Of a stretch of DNA of 64,000 nucleotides, positions 1 to 9,339 are shown piece by piece. The translations under genes were made by a program, and so were the position numbers. Positions within the stretch are counted from its first letter, which is position 1; every line of letters begins with the position of its first letter. A model generated the notes under the pieces. The model worked only from the letters and a program-made list of their open reading frames with translations, ran no database searches and had not been told where the DNA came from. Origin of the DNA: Martelella sp. AD-3. Lineage in GTDB: Bacteria > Pseudomonadota > Alphaproteobacteria > Rhizobiales > Rhizobiaceae. The stretch is taken from positions 1,984,001 through 2,048,000 of the forward strand of contig NZ_CP014275.1 in NCBI RefSeq assembly GCF_001578105.1, read 5' to 3'.

Positions 1-31
1 CATCCAGAAAGACGTCACTCATGTCTGTCAT
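1..31 (-). CDS. Start of an unidentified gene running off the window, downstream of cysNC
   Basis: An ATG on the minus strand at 31 is preceded by AAGGA about eight bases upstream, overlapping the end of cysNC, and opens a frame (MTDMSDVFLD) to the window edge. Its position directly after cysNC suggests the next gene of the sulfate-activation operon. In many alphaproteobacteria that is cysQ (3'(2'),5'-bisphosphate nucleotidase), but ten residues are too few to identify it. An in-frame ATG nine bases further in is an alternative start. Confidence 0.25.
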   Translation of the reverse strand, partial: MTDMSDVFLD

Positions 32-36
32 CGCGT

Positions 37-1935
37 TTAGTCCTTCTGCTCAAGCTTCGACAGGTACTCCTCAATACGGCCCGCCAGCTCGAACGGCTCG
101 TGGCCGACGGTGTGGAGATGTACTTCCGGATTCTCCGGCGTCTCATACGGCGAGGTAATACCCGTGAAGTTATCGATCTCGCCGGCCTGCGCTTTCTTGT
201 ACAGGCCCTTGGGATCGCGCTCGGCGCACACTTCCAGAGGCGTGTCAACGAAGATTTCGACAAACTCGTCGTCATCCATCATCTCGCGCGCCAGCCGTCG
301 CTCGGAGCGGAAGGGCGAAATGAAGGAGACCAGCACGATCAGGCCGGCGTCGGCCATCAGCCGCGCGACCTCGGCGACGCGGCGGATATTTTCCACGCGG
401 TCTTCGGCGGTAAAGCCCAGGTCACGGTTGAGACCGTGGCGGATGTTGTCGCCGTCAAGCATGTAGGTGTGCTTGCCCTTGGCGTGCAGGATCTTCTCCA
501 GCGCATTGGCGACCGTCGACTTACCGGAGCCGGAAAGGCCGGTGAACCAGAGGACGGCGGGTTTCTGCGCCTTGAGCTCGGCATGCGCCTTCTTGTTGAC
601 CTCGACGGCCTGCCAGTGGACGTTCTGCGCGCGGCGCAACGGGAAGTCGATCATGCCGGCCCCAACGGTCTTGTTGGAGAGACGGTCGATGATGACGAAA
701 TTGCCCGTCGTGCGGTTGTCCTTGTAGGCATCGAAGACGATCGGCGCCTGGGTCGAGATGTTGCAGACGCCCACCTCGTTCATGTGCAGGGCCTTGGCCG
801 CTTCATGCGCGAACGTGTTCACGTTGACGTGGTATTTCAGCGCCGTCACCGTTGCGGGCGTCGAGTCCGCCTCGGTGCGCAGGATGTAGGAACGGCCGGG
901 AATCATCGCGTCGGCATCGAACCAGATCATCTTGGCCTGGAACTGGTCGGCCACATTCGGACGCTCTTCGGGCGCAACCAGGATGTTCCCGCGCGAAACC
1001 TCGATCTCGTCATCGAGCACCAGCGTGACGGCCTGCCCCGCTTCCGCGCGCTCGAGATCCCCATCCATGGTCGATATCTGCCGGACCCTTGAGGCCTGAC
1101 CCGATTTGGCCACGGTGACCGTATCGCCGACCGCGACCTGGCCCGAGGCGATTTCACCGGAGAAACCGCGGAAGTTCAGGTTGGGACGGGTGACGAGCTG
1201 GACCGGCATGCGGAACGGCTTCTCGATCAGGTCGGATTCGACTGGAACGGTTTCGAGATGGTCCAGCAATACCGGCCCCTGATACCAGGGCATGTTCTGC
1301 GACGGCATGGTGACGTTGTCGCCGTAGCGGGCGGACATCGGGATTGGGACAATCGTCTCGAAGCCGAGATCCTTGGCAAATTCCAGATAGTCGGCGACGA
1401 TCTTGTCATACACGTCCTGCGAATAGTCCATCAGGTCGATCTTGTTGATCGCTACCACGATGTGGCGGATGCCAAGCAGAGAAGCGATGTAGGAGTGACG
1501 GCGCGTCTGGCGCAGAATGCCCTGGCGGCTGTCGACCAGCACGATCGCAAGATCCGCCGTCGAGGCGCCGGTGGCCATGTTGCGGGTATATTCTTCGTGG
1601 CCGGGCGTGTCCGCGACGATGAACTTGCGCCGGGCGGTGGCGAAGAAGCGATAGGCCACATCGATCGTGATGCCCTGTTCGCGCTCGGATTCAAGCCCGT
1701 CGACCAGAAGCGCGAAGTCGATGTCCGCGCCCGTGGTGCCATGCTTGGCGCTGTCGCTCTCGAGCGAGGCGAGCTGGTCTTCGAAGATCAGCTTGGTGTC
1801 GTAAAGCAGGCGTCCGATCAGCGTCGACTTGCCGTCGTCAACGGACCCGCACGTCAGGAAGCGCAGCAGCGACTTCTTTTCCTGCTCGGCGAGGTATTCG
1901 ATCATGTCGCCGGAAAAATCGGTCAGCTCGTTCAT
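37..1935 (-). CDS. cysN: Bifunctional sulfate adenylyltransferase subunit 1 / adenylylsulfate kinase (CysN-CysC fusion)
   Basis: A two-domain sulfate activation protein of 632 residues. The first part is the GTPase subunit of ATP sulfurylase: P-loop GSVDDGKS at about 30-37, switch region GITIDV near 88, DTPGH at 109-113 and NKID at 164-167. GTP hydrolysis drives APS synthesis together with CysD. From about residue 460 an APS kinase domain follows, with P-loop GLSGSGKS (466-473), [15 protein letters not shown] (494-508) and the FISPFRSER segment (538-546); it makes PAPS. The length fits the NodQ/CysNC family. The start codon overlaps the cysD stop as TGATG, so the two are translationally coupled. 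It may be annotated nodQ-like, but nothing nearby suggests nodulation. Confidence 0.96.
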   Translation of the reverse strand: MNELTDFSGDMIEYLAEQEKKSLLRFLTCGSVDDGKSTLIGRLLYDTKLIFEDQLASLESDSAKHGTTGADIDFALLVDGLESEREQGITIDVAYRFFATARRKFIVADTPGHEEYTRNMATGASTADLAIVLVDSRQGILRQTRRHSYIASLLGIRHIVVAINKIDLMDYSQDVYDKIVADYLEFAKDLGFETIVPIPMSARYGDNVTMPSQNMPWYQGPVLLDHLETVPVESDLIEKPFRMPVQLVTRPNLNFRGFSGEIASGQVAVGDTVTVAKSGQASRVRQISTMDGDLERAEAGQAVTLVLDDEIEVSRGNILVAPEERPNVADQFQAKMIWFDADAMIPGRSYILRTEADSTPATVTALKYHVNVNTFAHEAAKALHMNEVGVCNISTQAPIVFDAYKDNRTTGNFVIIDRLSNKTVGAGMIDFPLRRAQNVHWQAVEVNKKAHAELKAQKPAVLWFTGLSGSGKSTVANALEKILHAKGKHTYMLDGDNIRHGLNRDLGFTAEDRVENIRRVAEVARLMADAGLIVLVSFISPFRSERRLAREMMDDDEFVEIFVDTPLEVCAERDPKGLYKKAQAGEIDNFTGITSPYETPENPEVHLHTVGHEPFELAGRIEEYLSKLEQKD

Positions 1936-2834
1936 CAGAAATACCCCTCGCGCTTTTTCTTCTCCATCGACCCGGCTTCATCCTTGTCGATCATGCGTCC
2001 CTGGCGCTCAGATGTGCGCGCCGTCAGCATCTCGCGGACGATCCCCTGAAGGTCATCGGCCTCGGATTCGACCGCGCCGGTCAGCGGATAGCATCCGAGC
2101 GTGCGGAAGCGCACCATCTTCTCCTCGACCTTCTCGTCTGGTCCGATGGGCATGCGCTCGTCATCGACCATGATCAGCGCGCCGTCCCTTTCGATGACTG
2201 GCCGTTTCGCCGCGAAGTAGAGCGGCACGATCGGGATATTCTCCTTCATGATGTACTGCCAGATGTCGAGCTCGGTCCAGTTTGACAGCGGGAACACGCG
2301 GATCGATTCGCCCTTGCCGACGCGGGTATTGTAGGTCTTCCACATTTCCGGACGCTGGCTCTTCGGGTCCCAGGCATGCTGGGCATTGCGGAAGGAGAAG
2401 ATGCGTTCCTTGGCGCGGGATTTCTCCTCGTCGCGCCGGGCTCCGCCGAAAGCCGCATCAAAGCCATATTTGTCGAGCGCCTGGCGCAGACCGACCGTCT
2501 TCCAGATATGGGTATGGGTATTCGAACCATGATCGAACGGATTGATCTTGCCTTCCACGCCCTCCGGATTGACATGCACGAGGAGATCGATCCCGAGATC
2601 CTTGGCCATCTTCGCGCGAAAATCATACATCGCCCGGAACTTCCAGGTCGTGTCGACATGAAGGAAAGGAAACGGCGGCTTGGCCGGGTAGAAGGCCTTC
2701 ATCGCCAGATGCATCATCACCGACGAGTCCTTGCCGATCGAATAAAGCATGACCGGACGAGAGAATGTCGCAGCGACTTCACGAAAAATATGGATGGATT
2801 CTGCTTCCAACCGTTGCAGATGCGTAAGGGACAT
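1935..2834 (-). CDS. cysD: Sulfate adenylyltransferase subunit 2
   Basis: A 299-residue catalytic subunit of ATP sulfurylase. It forms APS from ATP and sulfate with the CysN GTPase encoded immediately downstream. The PP-loop of the N-type ATP pyrophosphatase/PAPS reductase superfamily is visible near the N terminus ([10 protein letters not shown], about 32-41), followed by the family motif [12 protein letters not shown]. The arginine-rich stretch [16 protein letters not shown] and the conserved C terminus [12 protein letters not shown] are both present. The ATG at 2834 has AGGAAT eight bases upstream. It is the first gene of the cysD-cysNC operon, with a promoter-like sequence about 50 bases upstream. 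Confidence 0.97.
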   Translation of the reverse strand: MSLTHLQRLEAESIHIFREVAATFSRPVMLYSIGKDSSVMMHLAMKAFYPAKPPFPFLHVDTTWKFRAMYDFRAKMAKDLGIDLLVHVNPEGVEGKINPFDHGSNTHTHIWKTVGLRQALDKYGFDAAFGGARRDEEKSRAKERIFSFRNAQHAWDPKSQRPEMWKTYNTRVGKGESIRVFPLSNWTELDIWQYIMKENIPIVPLYFAAKRPVIERDGALIMVDDERMPIGPDEKVEEKMVRFRTLGCYPLTGAVESEADDLQGIVREMLTARTSERQGRMIDKDEAGSMEKKKREGYF

Positions 2835-3272
2835 TTCTATTCCTGAAATTGAATCTCAAAACCGAATTAGGGATAGACCTTTAGAGGTGTGCAAAAACTC
2901 TCAAGTCAACAATTTTGACTGCAGCTAACAAATGAATTCAGGACAAAGCCGTCCCACTAAAAACTATTCTCAAAAAAAGCGACATGAGGCGGAGAACAAG
3001 CCGTGACGCGCTGAAACACCCACAGATAGCTGATTGGCTTCAAGGGAATTTGCCATTCGTAGCGAATATTTTCACAGATACTGGCTAAACGCAAGTCGTC
3101 AAATTTTCGATTAAGGGGCAATGTAACGGGAGTCAGGCCGTGACGTCTCTGAAAGCGATTTTGAGCTGGCCGGCATCAATGGGCGCCATAGCTTTCGGAT
3201 AAGGATTTTGCTAATCCTATAATAATAGCTGACGATATTTTATTCATTTGTTGAACCTTAGATTGCAGAGAC
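2835..3272. other. Intergenic region between divergent cysD and SLC13 permease genes
   Basis: About 440 bases, more AT-rich than the flanking genes, with no convincing open frame. It carries the cysD promoter candidate at 2881-2909. On the plus strand a perfect TATAAT occurs at 3218-3223, about 50 bases before the permease start, with a poor -35 (TTCGGA, 18 bases upstream). No known riboswitch structure was recognised. Confidence 0.5.
2881..2909 (-). promoter_or_regulatory. Predicted sigma-70 promoter of cysD-cysNC
   Basis: Read on the minus strand, TTGACT (2909-2904) is separated by exactly 17 bases from CTCTAA (2886-2881). The -10 lies about 46 bases before the cysD start codon. The -35 matches the consensus at five of six positions and the -10 is weaker. 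No operator could be identified. Confidence 0.4.
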
Positions 3273-5111
3273 GTGGACCATTTCTATCTGATTTCGACAT
3301 TCTTAGTCGTGTTCGGGGCGATCATCATGTTCGCACTTGACAGATTTTCCATCGAGGCGATCTCGCTCACCGTGCTTGCGGCGCTGCTTCTGATTTATGG
3401 CATTTTTCCCTATGAAGGTCCGAGCGGAGAGACCCTGAGCCTCACCGAACTGCTCTCTGGCTTTTCCTCACCTGCGCTTGTCACAGTCTTGGCGCTCCTC
3501 ATTGTGGGGAAAGGGTTGTTTGCTACCGACGCGATGGAGGGAATCACCCGCCATGTCGGGAGGCTGTGCGGCAGTCGCCCGCGCATGGGGGTTGCATTGC
3601 TCCTCGTCGTGGCCGGATCGATTTCGGCCTTCCTCAACAATACGCCTGTGGTTGTCATCTTTATCCCTGTGCTCACCTCGCTTGCCGCGACATTCCGCTT
3701 ACCAGCCTATCAGATCTTCATGCCGTTATCATTCATTACCATCCTCGGCGGCATGACGACCGTGATCGGTTCCTCGACAAACATGATTGCCGCCGGCATA
3801 GCGGCCGAGAGTGGAGTTGAAATCGGGCTCTTCGATATCACTGGCATGGGGGTGATTCTGGCTATGATCGGATATGTCTATGTGCTGTTCTTTCTGCCGC
3901 GACTCTTAAGTGCGAGACAGACCGAACTGCGGACAAACAACGACGGCGATGGCGCACAGTTCATCGGCGAAATCGCCATCACGGCGGAAAGCCGGTTCGC
4001 CGGTCTGTTGCCGATCTCGGGATTTTTTCCTCAACTGAGGCCGTTCTCCCTGCACTCGATCGTTCGCCGATCCGACGGTGAGGACAAGGTGCTTTTGCCG
4101 CCGTTCAGCGAAGAACTGAGGCTCCAGCCGTACGATCTTCTGCAGATATCCGGCAATCGCAAGGCTTTCATGGACCTGATTGCCGGCGGAGAAGCTGTCA
4201 CTTTCGGGGACCCAGAAGAAGAGACACATAACAATGCCGGCCGCCGCCAGGGACCGCATTACCATCTGGCAGAAGCCGTCATCGCGCCGGGATCACGGTT
4301 TGAAGGCAGGACGGTTCGATTTTGCGGCATCCAGCCACGATTTCATGTCACGATCGTGGGTATCCGGCGCAAAACCCGCATGGGACGCGGTCCTTTCGGG
4401 TTCTTGAGACTTGAGGCCGGCGACACGCTGCTTCTCGGGGGGGCGGAGGAAGACATCATGTCGATGCGCGGAAATCACGATATCCTTCTGCTCGAGCATT
4501 CGGCGCAGTCTGTGCCCCCCCGTAGTCGCGCCCTGATATCCTTCATCATCTTTGCAGCGGTCGTCGGTCTTTCGGCCCTTGATATTTCGCCGATTGCTGT
4601 CAATGCGGTCCTTGGCGCCCTGGCGATGATCGCGACCGGGTGCCTGACCTTGCAACAGGCGGCACGCGCCTTCGATCGGCAGATATTTCTTCTAATCGGC
4701 TCTTCGATCGCGATGGCTACAGCCCTGGAGGTTTCTGGAGGCGCATCATTGATCGCCCAGGCCGTTATAGCGCTGGCCGGCGGATCCTCTGCGGTGATCG
4801 CGATCACAATCCTTTTCGTCACGGTTGCGATCATGACCAACATTCTGTCCAACAATGCAGCAGCCGCGCTCTTCATACCGATCGCGATAAACATGGCCCA
4901 TCAGATCAATGCCCCGCCGCTTGCCTTCGCCGCTGCCGTGATCTACGCGGCGAATTGCTCCTTCGCAACCCCGATCGGCTATCAGACAAATTTGATGGTC
5001 ATGGGGCCGGGGCACTACAATTTCTCGGACTTCGTTCGAGGTGGCCTCCCGCTCGTCATCATTATCGCAATCGCATTTGCTCTCTTGGCGCCTCTTTACT
5101 TCGACCTCTAG
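3273..5111 (+). CDS. SLC13 (divalent anion:Na+ symporter) family permease with RCK_C domains
   Basis: A 612-residue inner-membrane transporter. Hydrophobic helices occupy about residues 5-210. They are followed by a cytoplasmic insert of about 200 residues that resembles two TrkA-C/RCK_C modules (about 215-300 and 325-400), then a second bundle of helices to the C terminus. The insert is typical of bacterial SLC13 proteins annotated as sulfate or dicarboxylate permeases. The conserved repeat motifs NNTPVVVIFIPV and SNNAAAALFIPIA, and the SSTNM segment, fit the family. Divergent placement next to cysDN makes sulfate a reasonable substrate guess, but the sequence does not prove it. The start is GTG at 3273. 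An IS21-family element begins four bases after the stop codon. A close paralogue fragment lies at 37783-38124. Confidence 0.85.
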   Translation: MDHFYLISTFLVVFGAIIMFALDRFSIEAISLTVLAALLLIYGIFPYEGPSGETLSLTELLSGFSSPALVTVLALLIVGKGLFATDAMEGITRHVGRLCGSRPRMGVALLLVVAGSISAFLNNTPVVVIFIPVLTSLAATFRLPAYQIFMPLSFITILGGMTTVIGSSTNMIAAGIAAESGVEIGLFDITGMGVILAMIGYVYVLFFLPRLLSARQTELRTNNDGDGAQFIGEIAITAESRFAGLLPISGFFPQLRPFSLHSIVRRSDGEDKVLLPPFSEELRLQPYDLLQISGNRKAFMDLIAGGEAVTFGDPEEETHNNAGRRQGPHYHLAEAVIAPGSRFEGRTVRFCGIQPRFHVTIVGIRRKTRMGRGPFGFLRLEAGDTLLLGGAEEDIMSMRGNHDILLLEHSAQSVPPRSRALISFIIFAAVVGLSALDISPIAVNAVLGALAMIATGCLTLQQAARAFDRQIFLLIGSSIAMATALEVSGGASLIAQAVIALAGGSSAVIAITILFVTVAIMTNILSNNAAAALFIPIAINMAHQINAPPLAFAAAVIYAANCSFATPIGYQTNLMVMGPGHYNFSDFVRGGLPLVIIIAIAFALLAPLYFDL

Positions 5112-5118
5112 CAATGAG

Positions 5119-5142
5119 AACGGCGGTGCAAAAGTCGGCCAC
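5119..5142 (+). repeat. Left terminal inverted repeat of the IS21-family element
   Basis: Twenty-four bases beginning AACGGCGGTG and ending CGGCCAC. They match the reverse complement of 9200-9223 at 21 positions. A related inner copy starts near 5167. Confidence 0.88.
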
Positions 5143-5236
5143 GGAAGCGGCGGAATAATTTGGTCGCGGGCGGAGTAAAATCCGGCCACCTATTTTCCTT
5201 CTGCAGTGAGCGCAGGAGGGACAGAGGATTTACACC

Positions 5237-5929
5237 GTGGATCTTTATCTGAAGGTTCGTCTGGCCGTCTCGGAAGGGATGAGCCGACGTCAGGCAGCCA
5301 AACACTTCAACATATCGCGCGACAGCGTAGCGAAGATGCTGTCGTATTCGACGCCTCCTGGCTATCAGCGACAATCACCAGTCCGGCGGCCGAAGCTGGA
5401 TGCGTTCGTTTCGACGATCGATCACTGGTTGGATGAAGACAGACACGTACCGCGCAAACAGCGCCATACGGCCAAGCGTGTGTTTGACCGGCTTCGTGAT
5501 GAGTGCGGGTTCACCGGCGGCTATACGATTATCAAGGATTATATTCGCGAGCGGGAACAACGCCGTCAGGAAGTGTTCGTGCCGCTTTCTCATCCGCCCG
5601 GCCATGCGCAGGCTGATTTCGGCGAGGCGACGGTCGTGATCGGCGGTGTCGAGCAGAAAGCCCGGTTCTTTGTGCTCGATCTTCCGCATAGTGACAGCTG
5701 CTATGTGCGGGCTTATCCGGCGGCGGTGGCCGAGGCCTGGGTCGATGGCCACATCCATGCGTTCGCCTTCTTCGGGGCCGTGCCGCAGTCGATCGTCTAT
5801 GACAATGACCGCTGCCTTGTGGCGAGGATCCTGCCTGATGGCACGCGCAAGCGGGCAACACTGTTCAGCGGGTTCCTGTCCCACTACCTGATCCGGGATC
5901 GCTATGGTCGCCCCGGCAAGGGCAATGAC
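5237..5929 (+). pseudogene. istA: istA, 5' part (IS21-family transposase, interrupted by IS110 insertion)
   Basis: The N-terminal 231 codons of an IstA transposase. An N-terminal helix-turn-helix (GMSRRQAAKHFNISRDSVAKM, positions about 15-35) precedes the RNase-H-like DDE core, with the first Asp in HAQADFGEA and the second in IVYDNDR. The frame ends where codons GND meet the IS110 insertion. The remainder, including the catalytic Glu, resumes at 7538. Exact removal of 5930-7537 restores one frame of 498 codons plus stop, the usual IstA length, so the insertion is the only visible lesion. The start is GTG at 5237. Confidence 0.9.
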
Positions 5930-6043
5930 ACGGATGAGATCGAATAGCCCCTTCGACAGAAATTGTGGTATTTTCTTCAGGCTCACGGGCGACCACGTGG
6001 TGAACGGCCGGGCATGAGGTTCAAGCCCTGCGGCGCAGCCAGA

Positions 6044-7273
6044 TCATCGTCGCTCCTCATTTGTGGCGTCCGTGGGTTTTGAGCGAGCCCCTCGTCGTCG
6101 CCATCCGTCGGTCATTCGCCGATATGCGCCTTCGGCCTGCTGAGCGCGGTTGCGCTCCTCCCGGCGACGTTGCGTGATGTTGTAGTCGTAGCCGGCACCC
6201 TTCTGGCCGCGTCTCGGCGGATGTCCGGCGCGCAGTTCGAGGTCACGAAGTTTCTTGGCATGTAGCGAGGGGCGAACCCAGCTGTAGTCTTCACCTTTGG
6301 TCAGCAGGTGCCAGATGATCACTGCCAGCTTACGGGCAACCGCCACTGCGGCAATGTGATTGCCGCGTTTGCTCCGCACGCGCTCATAGAAGGCACGCAA
6401 CGGCCCTGGACTTCGCACGGTCTGCCAGGCCGCTTCGACAAGTAGATGGCGGGCATTTGCGCGTCCGCGTTTGGTGATCCGACCATGATGGGCGGGGCCC
6501 TCACCAGATTGATGGACGCTTGGATTGAGACCGATATAGGCTACCAGCTTGTCGGGGTTGTCAAAACGTTCGATTTTGCCGATCGCCGCCATCACTCCGA
6601 CAGCAACCACCATGTCGATGCCCGGGATCGTCATCAATCGTGTCACGTTCGGATCGGACAAGGCGGCGCGTGCAATGTCACGTTCCACTCCCTTGAGTGC
6701 ATCGGACTGACGGTCGTATTCCTCGACGTGCCGTTCAATGGCCTCCCGCTCGTCGTCCGGTAGATACTGGGCCCGCAGCCAGATCCGCCCCTTGCCGCCG
6801 AAGAGATCGGCAAATGGGCAGGGTGGAATCAGGTTCGCGTGCAGGATCGACTGGACGATCGACTTTAGACGGGTCCGTTGCCGGACAAGTTGCGTGCGGC
6901 GCGTCACCTGACGTCGGCGAGCCAAGGTTGCCGCGTCCGGAATCCAGACCTCCGGCAGGAAGCCGGCGGCGTAGAGTTGCGCCAGGACGCGCGCGTCGAT
7001 CGCGTCAGTCTTGATCTTCGCCTTGGCGATCAGATGGACCTGCAACGGATTTGCCACGGCCACCCTTGCCACACGCGGAGCGAGAATCTCCACAACTGCG
7101 GTCGCATTGCCGGTCGCTTCCACCACGACATGATCCGACGGCAGAAGTGTTCTGGCAAAGTCTTCCAGATGCTCCCGCGTCATGCCGATCCGGCCGAGTC
7201 GCTTGGTTTCTCCATCTTCAAGGGCCACCGCCTCGGCAAAGACGCGGTGGATATCCATGCCGATGATGCGCAT
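6044..7273 (-). CDS. IS110-family transposase (DEDD recombinase)
   Basis: A 409-residue recombinase. The N-terminal RuvC-like DEDD domain shows GMDIH (D7), VVVEATGN and KTDAIDARVLA near residue 90. The C-terminal Tnp_20 domain begins at MTIPGIDMVVAVGVMA and contains the LNPSVHQSGEG segment with the conserved serine proposed as nucleophile in this family. A basic tail of about 70 residues follows. The frame is intact and the element may be active. In relatives such as IS621 the enzyme works with a bridge RNA transcribed from the long noncoding end, here upstream of the gene. Confidence 0.93.
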   Translation of the reverse strand: MRIIGMDIHRVFAEAVALEDGETKRLGRIGMTREHLEDFARTLLPSDHVVVEATGNATAVVEILAPRVARVAVANPLQVHLIAKAKIKTDAIDARVLAQLYAAGFLPEVWIPDAATLARRRQVTRRTQLVRQRTRLKSIVQSILHANLIPPCPFADLFGGKGRIWLRAQYLPDDEREAIERHVEEYDRQSDALKGVERDIARAALSDPNVTRLMTIPGIDMVVAVGVMAAIGKIERFDNPDKLVAYIGLNPSVHQSGEGPAHHGRITKRGRANARHLLVEAAWQTVRSPGPLRAFYERVRSKRGNHIAAVAVARKLAVIIWHLLTKGEDYSWVRPSLHAKKLRDLELRAGHPPRRGQKGAGYDYNITQRRREERNRAQQAEGAYRRMTDGWRRRGARSKPTDATNEERR

Positions 7274-7537
7274 ATCTACCTCTTTTGCTATTTTGCTATG
7301 TCATCCCTCTTCTCAGGAGCTGGCGGGCTACACGGCAACTACGGATCCGCGCTCGCAGCGCATTCGGGTAAGCCGCAGGGGCGACCATATAAAGGCTCGG
7401 GCTCGCAGCCCATGTCTTTCGCTCGGCCTGCCCGCACTCGCGTGCTCCCGACGCCCCACATCCCGAATGGTCTCACCATAGCGCCTGCCACCGAAGTGCG
7501 GCAAAGATATCGAGGCGTCAGCGTGATCATGCCAGAT
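7274..7537 (-). ncRNA. Candidate bridge RNA region of the IS110-family element
   Basis: This is the long noncoding left end between the element boundary and the transposase start. In IS110-group elements this segment encodes the bridge RNA that pairs with target and donor DNA. The stretch contains compact GC hairpins on the minus strand, for example GGGCTGCGAGCCC and GCGCTGCGAGCGC with the same GCG loop. No guide loop could be assigned by eye, so this is a positional prediction. Confidence 0.5.
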
Positions 7538-8341
7538 AAGGGGAATGTCGAGGGCCTCGTGGGCTATGCCCGGCGTAACTTCATGGTCCCCATTCCGCAG
7601 TTTGCGACCTGGGACGCGTTCAACGCCTTTCTGGAAGAACAGTGCCGCAAGCGCCAGCGCGACAGGCTGCGCGGTGAGAGCGAGACGATCGGTGAACGGC
7701 TGCAGCGCGATCTGGCTGCCATGCAGCCCTTGCCAGCGTCGCCATTTGACGCCTGCGACCAAGTTAGCGCCAGGGTCACGGCCCAGTCTCTCGTTCGCTA
7801 CAAAACCAACGACTATTCCGTGCCTGTCGCCTACGGTCATCAGGACGCCTGGGTCCGAGGCTATGTCGACAAGGTGGTGATTGGTTGCCGCGGCGAGATC
7901 ATCGCCCGCCATCCCCGAAGCTGGGATCGGGAGGATGTCATCTTCGACCCTGTGCATTACCTGCCGCTGATCGAGCGGAAGATCAATGCGCTGGATCAGG
8001 CAGCCCCTTTGCAGGGCTGGGATCTGCCGGAGGAATTCGCGACACTGTGCCGTCTGATGGAAGGCCGCATGGCAAAGCATGGCCGGCGAGAATACGTGCA
8101 GGTTCTTCGTCTGCTGGAAAGCTTCGATATGGCTGACCTGCATGCGGCGATCAAGCAAGCCCTGCAACTCGGCGCGATTGGCTTCGACGCCGTCAAACAT
8201 CTGATTCTTTGCCGGGTAGAGCGCCGGCCGCCGCGACTGGATCTGTCGATCTATCCCTACCTGCCGAGAGCAACCGTCGAGACGACATCGGCGAAGGCGT
8301 ACATGGGCCTCTTGTCATCGGGGAAGGGAGAAGCGGCATGA
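7538..8341 (+). pseudogene. istA: istA, 3' part (IS21-family transposase)
   Basis: The C-terminal 267 codons plus stop of IstA. They resume at KGNVEGLVGYARRNF, which holds the catalytic Glu of the DDE triad. The conserved C-terminal domain follows, including DYSVPVAYGHQDAWVRGYVD. The stop overlaps the istB start as ATGA, the usual IS21 arrangement. It has no start codon of its own, so no functional IstA is expected unless the IS110 element excises precisely. Confidence 0.9.
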
Positions 8342-9096
8342 GCACCGAAGCACCCGAGATTCTGCTTGCCCACGACCTCAAGACCCTGAAGCTGCCGACC
8401 TTCCAGCGGGAGTATCAGAAACTGGCCCGGCTTTGTGCCACCGAGGGCGTCGATCATATCGGATACCTCACCCGGCTTGCCGAGCGGGAAATGATCGAAC
8501 GGGATCGCCGCAAGGTCGAGCGCCGCATCAAGGCAGCCAAATTCCCGGTCGTCAAAAGCCTCGACAGTTTCGACTTTGCCGCCATCCCGAAGCTCAATAA
8601 GATGCAGGTCTTGGAACTGGCCCGCTGCGAATGGATCGAGCGTCGCGAGAACGTCATCGCTCTCGGCCCCAGCGGAACTGGCAAGACGCACATCGCGCTC
8701 GCCCTTGGGTTGGCCGCCTGCCAGAAGGGCCTGTCCGTTGGCTTCACCACAGCCGCTGCCCTGGTCAGTGAGATGATGGAAGCCCGTGACGAGCGGCGTC
8801 TCTTACGTTTCCAGAAGCAGATGGCAGGATACAAGCTGCTGATCATCGACGAACTCGGCTTCGTGCCGTTGTCAAAGACCGGCGCGGAACTGCTGTTCGA
8901 GCTGATCTCGCAACGCTATGAGCGGGGCGCCACCCTGATCACCAGCAATCTGCCCTTTGACGAATGGACCGAAATTCTGGGATCCGAACGCCTGACCGGC
9001 GCTCTGCTTGACCGCGTCACGCACCATGTCAACATTCTCGAAATGAATGGCGACAGCTACCGCCTCGCCCAAAGCCGCGCCCGAAAGGCCGGCTGA
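8338..9096 (+). CDS. istB: IS21-family helper ATPase IstB
   Basis: A 252-residue AAA+ ATPase of the DnaA/DnaC-like group that assists IstA-catalysed transposition. Walker A is GPSGTGKTH near residue 110, Walker B is LLIIDELGF, and the arginine-bearing C-terminal segment ILGSERLTGALLDRVTHH follows. The start is fixed by the ATGA overlap with istA and a GGGAAGGGAGA ribosome site. The gene is intact, but its partner istA is interrupted. Confidence 0.94.
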   Translation: MSTEAPEILLAHDLKTLKLPTFQREYQKLARLCATEGVDHIGYLTRLAEREMIERDRRKVERRIKAAKFPVVKSLDSFDFAAIPKLNKMQVLELARCEWIERRENVIALGPSGTGKTHIALALGLAACQKGLSVGFTTAAALVSEMMEARDERRLLRFQKQMAGYKLLIIDELGFVPLSKTGAELLFELISQRYERGATLITSNLPFDEWTEILGSERLTGALLDRVTHHVNILEMNGDSYRLAQSRARKAG

Positions 9097-9116
9097 AACC
9101 CTTCAGAAAATCGCAA

Positions 9117-9170
9117 CGCCGGCATGAGCCCCCGCTCGGGCTACGCCCTCCCGCGGGCCTCATGCCGGCG
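9117..9170. repeat. Inverted repeat downstream of istB inside the IS21 element
   Basis: CGCCGGCATGAG at 9117-9128 is perfectly complementary to CTCATGCCGGCG at 9159-9170, with a 30-base GC-rich loop. It lies between istB and the right terminal repeat and could terminate or stabilise the istAB transcript. No T-run follows. Confidence 0.6.
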
Positions 9171-9199
9171 CCCAAAGTGGCCGACTTTTGCTCCGCCCC

Positions 9200-9223
9200 G
9201 TGGCCGGTTTTTACACCGCCGTT
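9200..9223 (-). repeat. Right terminal inverted repeat of the IS21-family element
   Basis: Reverse complement of the left repeat at 5119-5142 with three mismatches in 24 bases. An inner copy lies at about 9174-9198. Confidence 0.88.
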
Positions 9224-9339
9224 GACATCCGTTCGGAGGCAGCGGCCCGCCGATGGTCGCCTACCGCTTCGAGGATAGTCGAGCCGGCGAATGCGTTGCC
9301 CGCCACCTGAATGGCTATCACGGCATTTTGCAGGTCGAC

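Larger units (their letters stand above)
5930..7537 (-). mobile_element. IS110-family element inserted in istA
   Basis: About 1.6 kb on the minus strand. It has one DEDD transposase gene, a short 3' noncoding end (about 114 bases) and a long 5' noncoding end (about 264 bases). Boundaries were placed where the IstA reading frame breaks (after GGCAATGAC) and resumes (AAGGGGAATGTC). They are accurate to within two or three bases, because IS110 elements share a short core with the target. No terminal inverted repeats are evident, as expected for the IS110 subgroup. Confidence 0.85.
5115..9227 (+). mobile_element. IS21-family insertion sequence, interrupted by an IS110-family element
   Basis: The element carries istA (split) and istB, bounded by imperfect inverted repeats beginning TG...AACGGCGGTG at both ends. 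Subtracting the IS110 insert (5930-7537) leaves about 2.5 kb, the usual IS21 length. Inner copies of the terminal sequence (GGCGGAG.AAAA.TCGGCCAC type) occur at both ends, as in other IS21 elements with multiple terminal repeats. Flanking bases TAGCAA on the left and TCCGTT on the right do not form a target duplication. The element therefore now sits between unrelated sequences: the permease gene on the left and an IS66 remnant on the right. Confidence 0.88.

Noticed and set aside
1..2834. Interpretation of cysDN as nodulation genes nodPQ
   Set aside because: No other nod genes in the window; the housekeeping sulfate-activation role is sufficient.
9117..9170. Inverted repeat considered as a CRISPR-type or REP element
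   Set aside because: A single copy inside an IS21 element with no spacer array or further copies in the window.
5111..9233. Possible target-site duplication of the IS21 element
   Set aside because: Flanks do not match at any nearby shift; a rearrangement is more likely.
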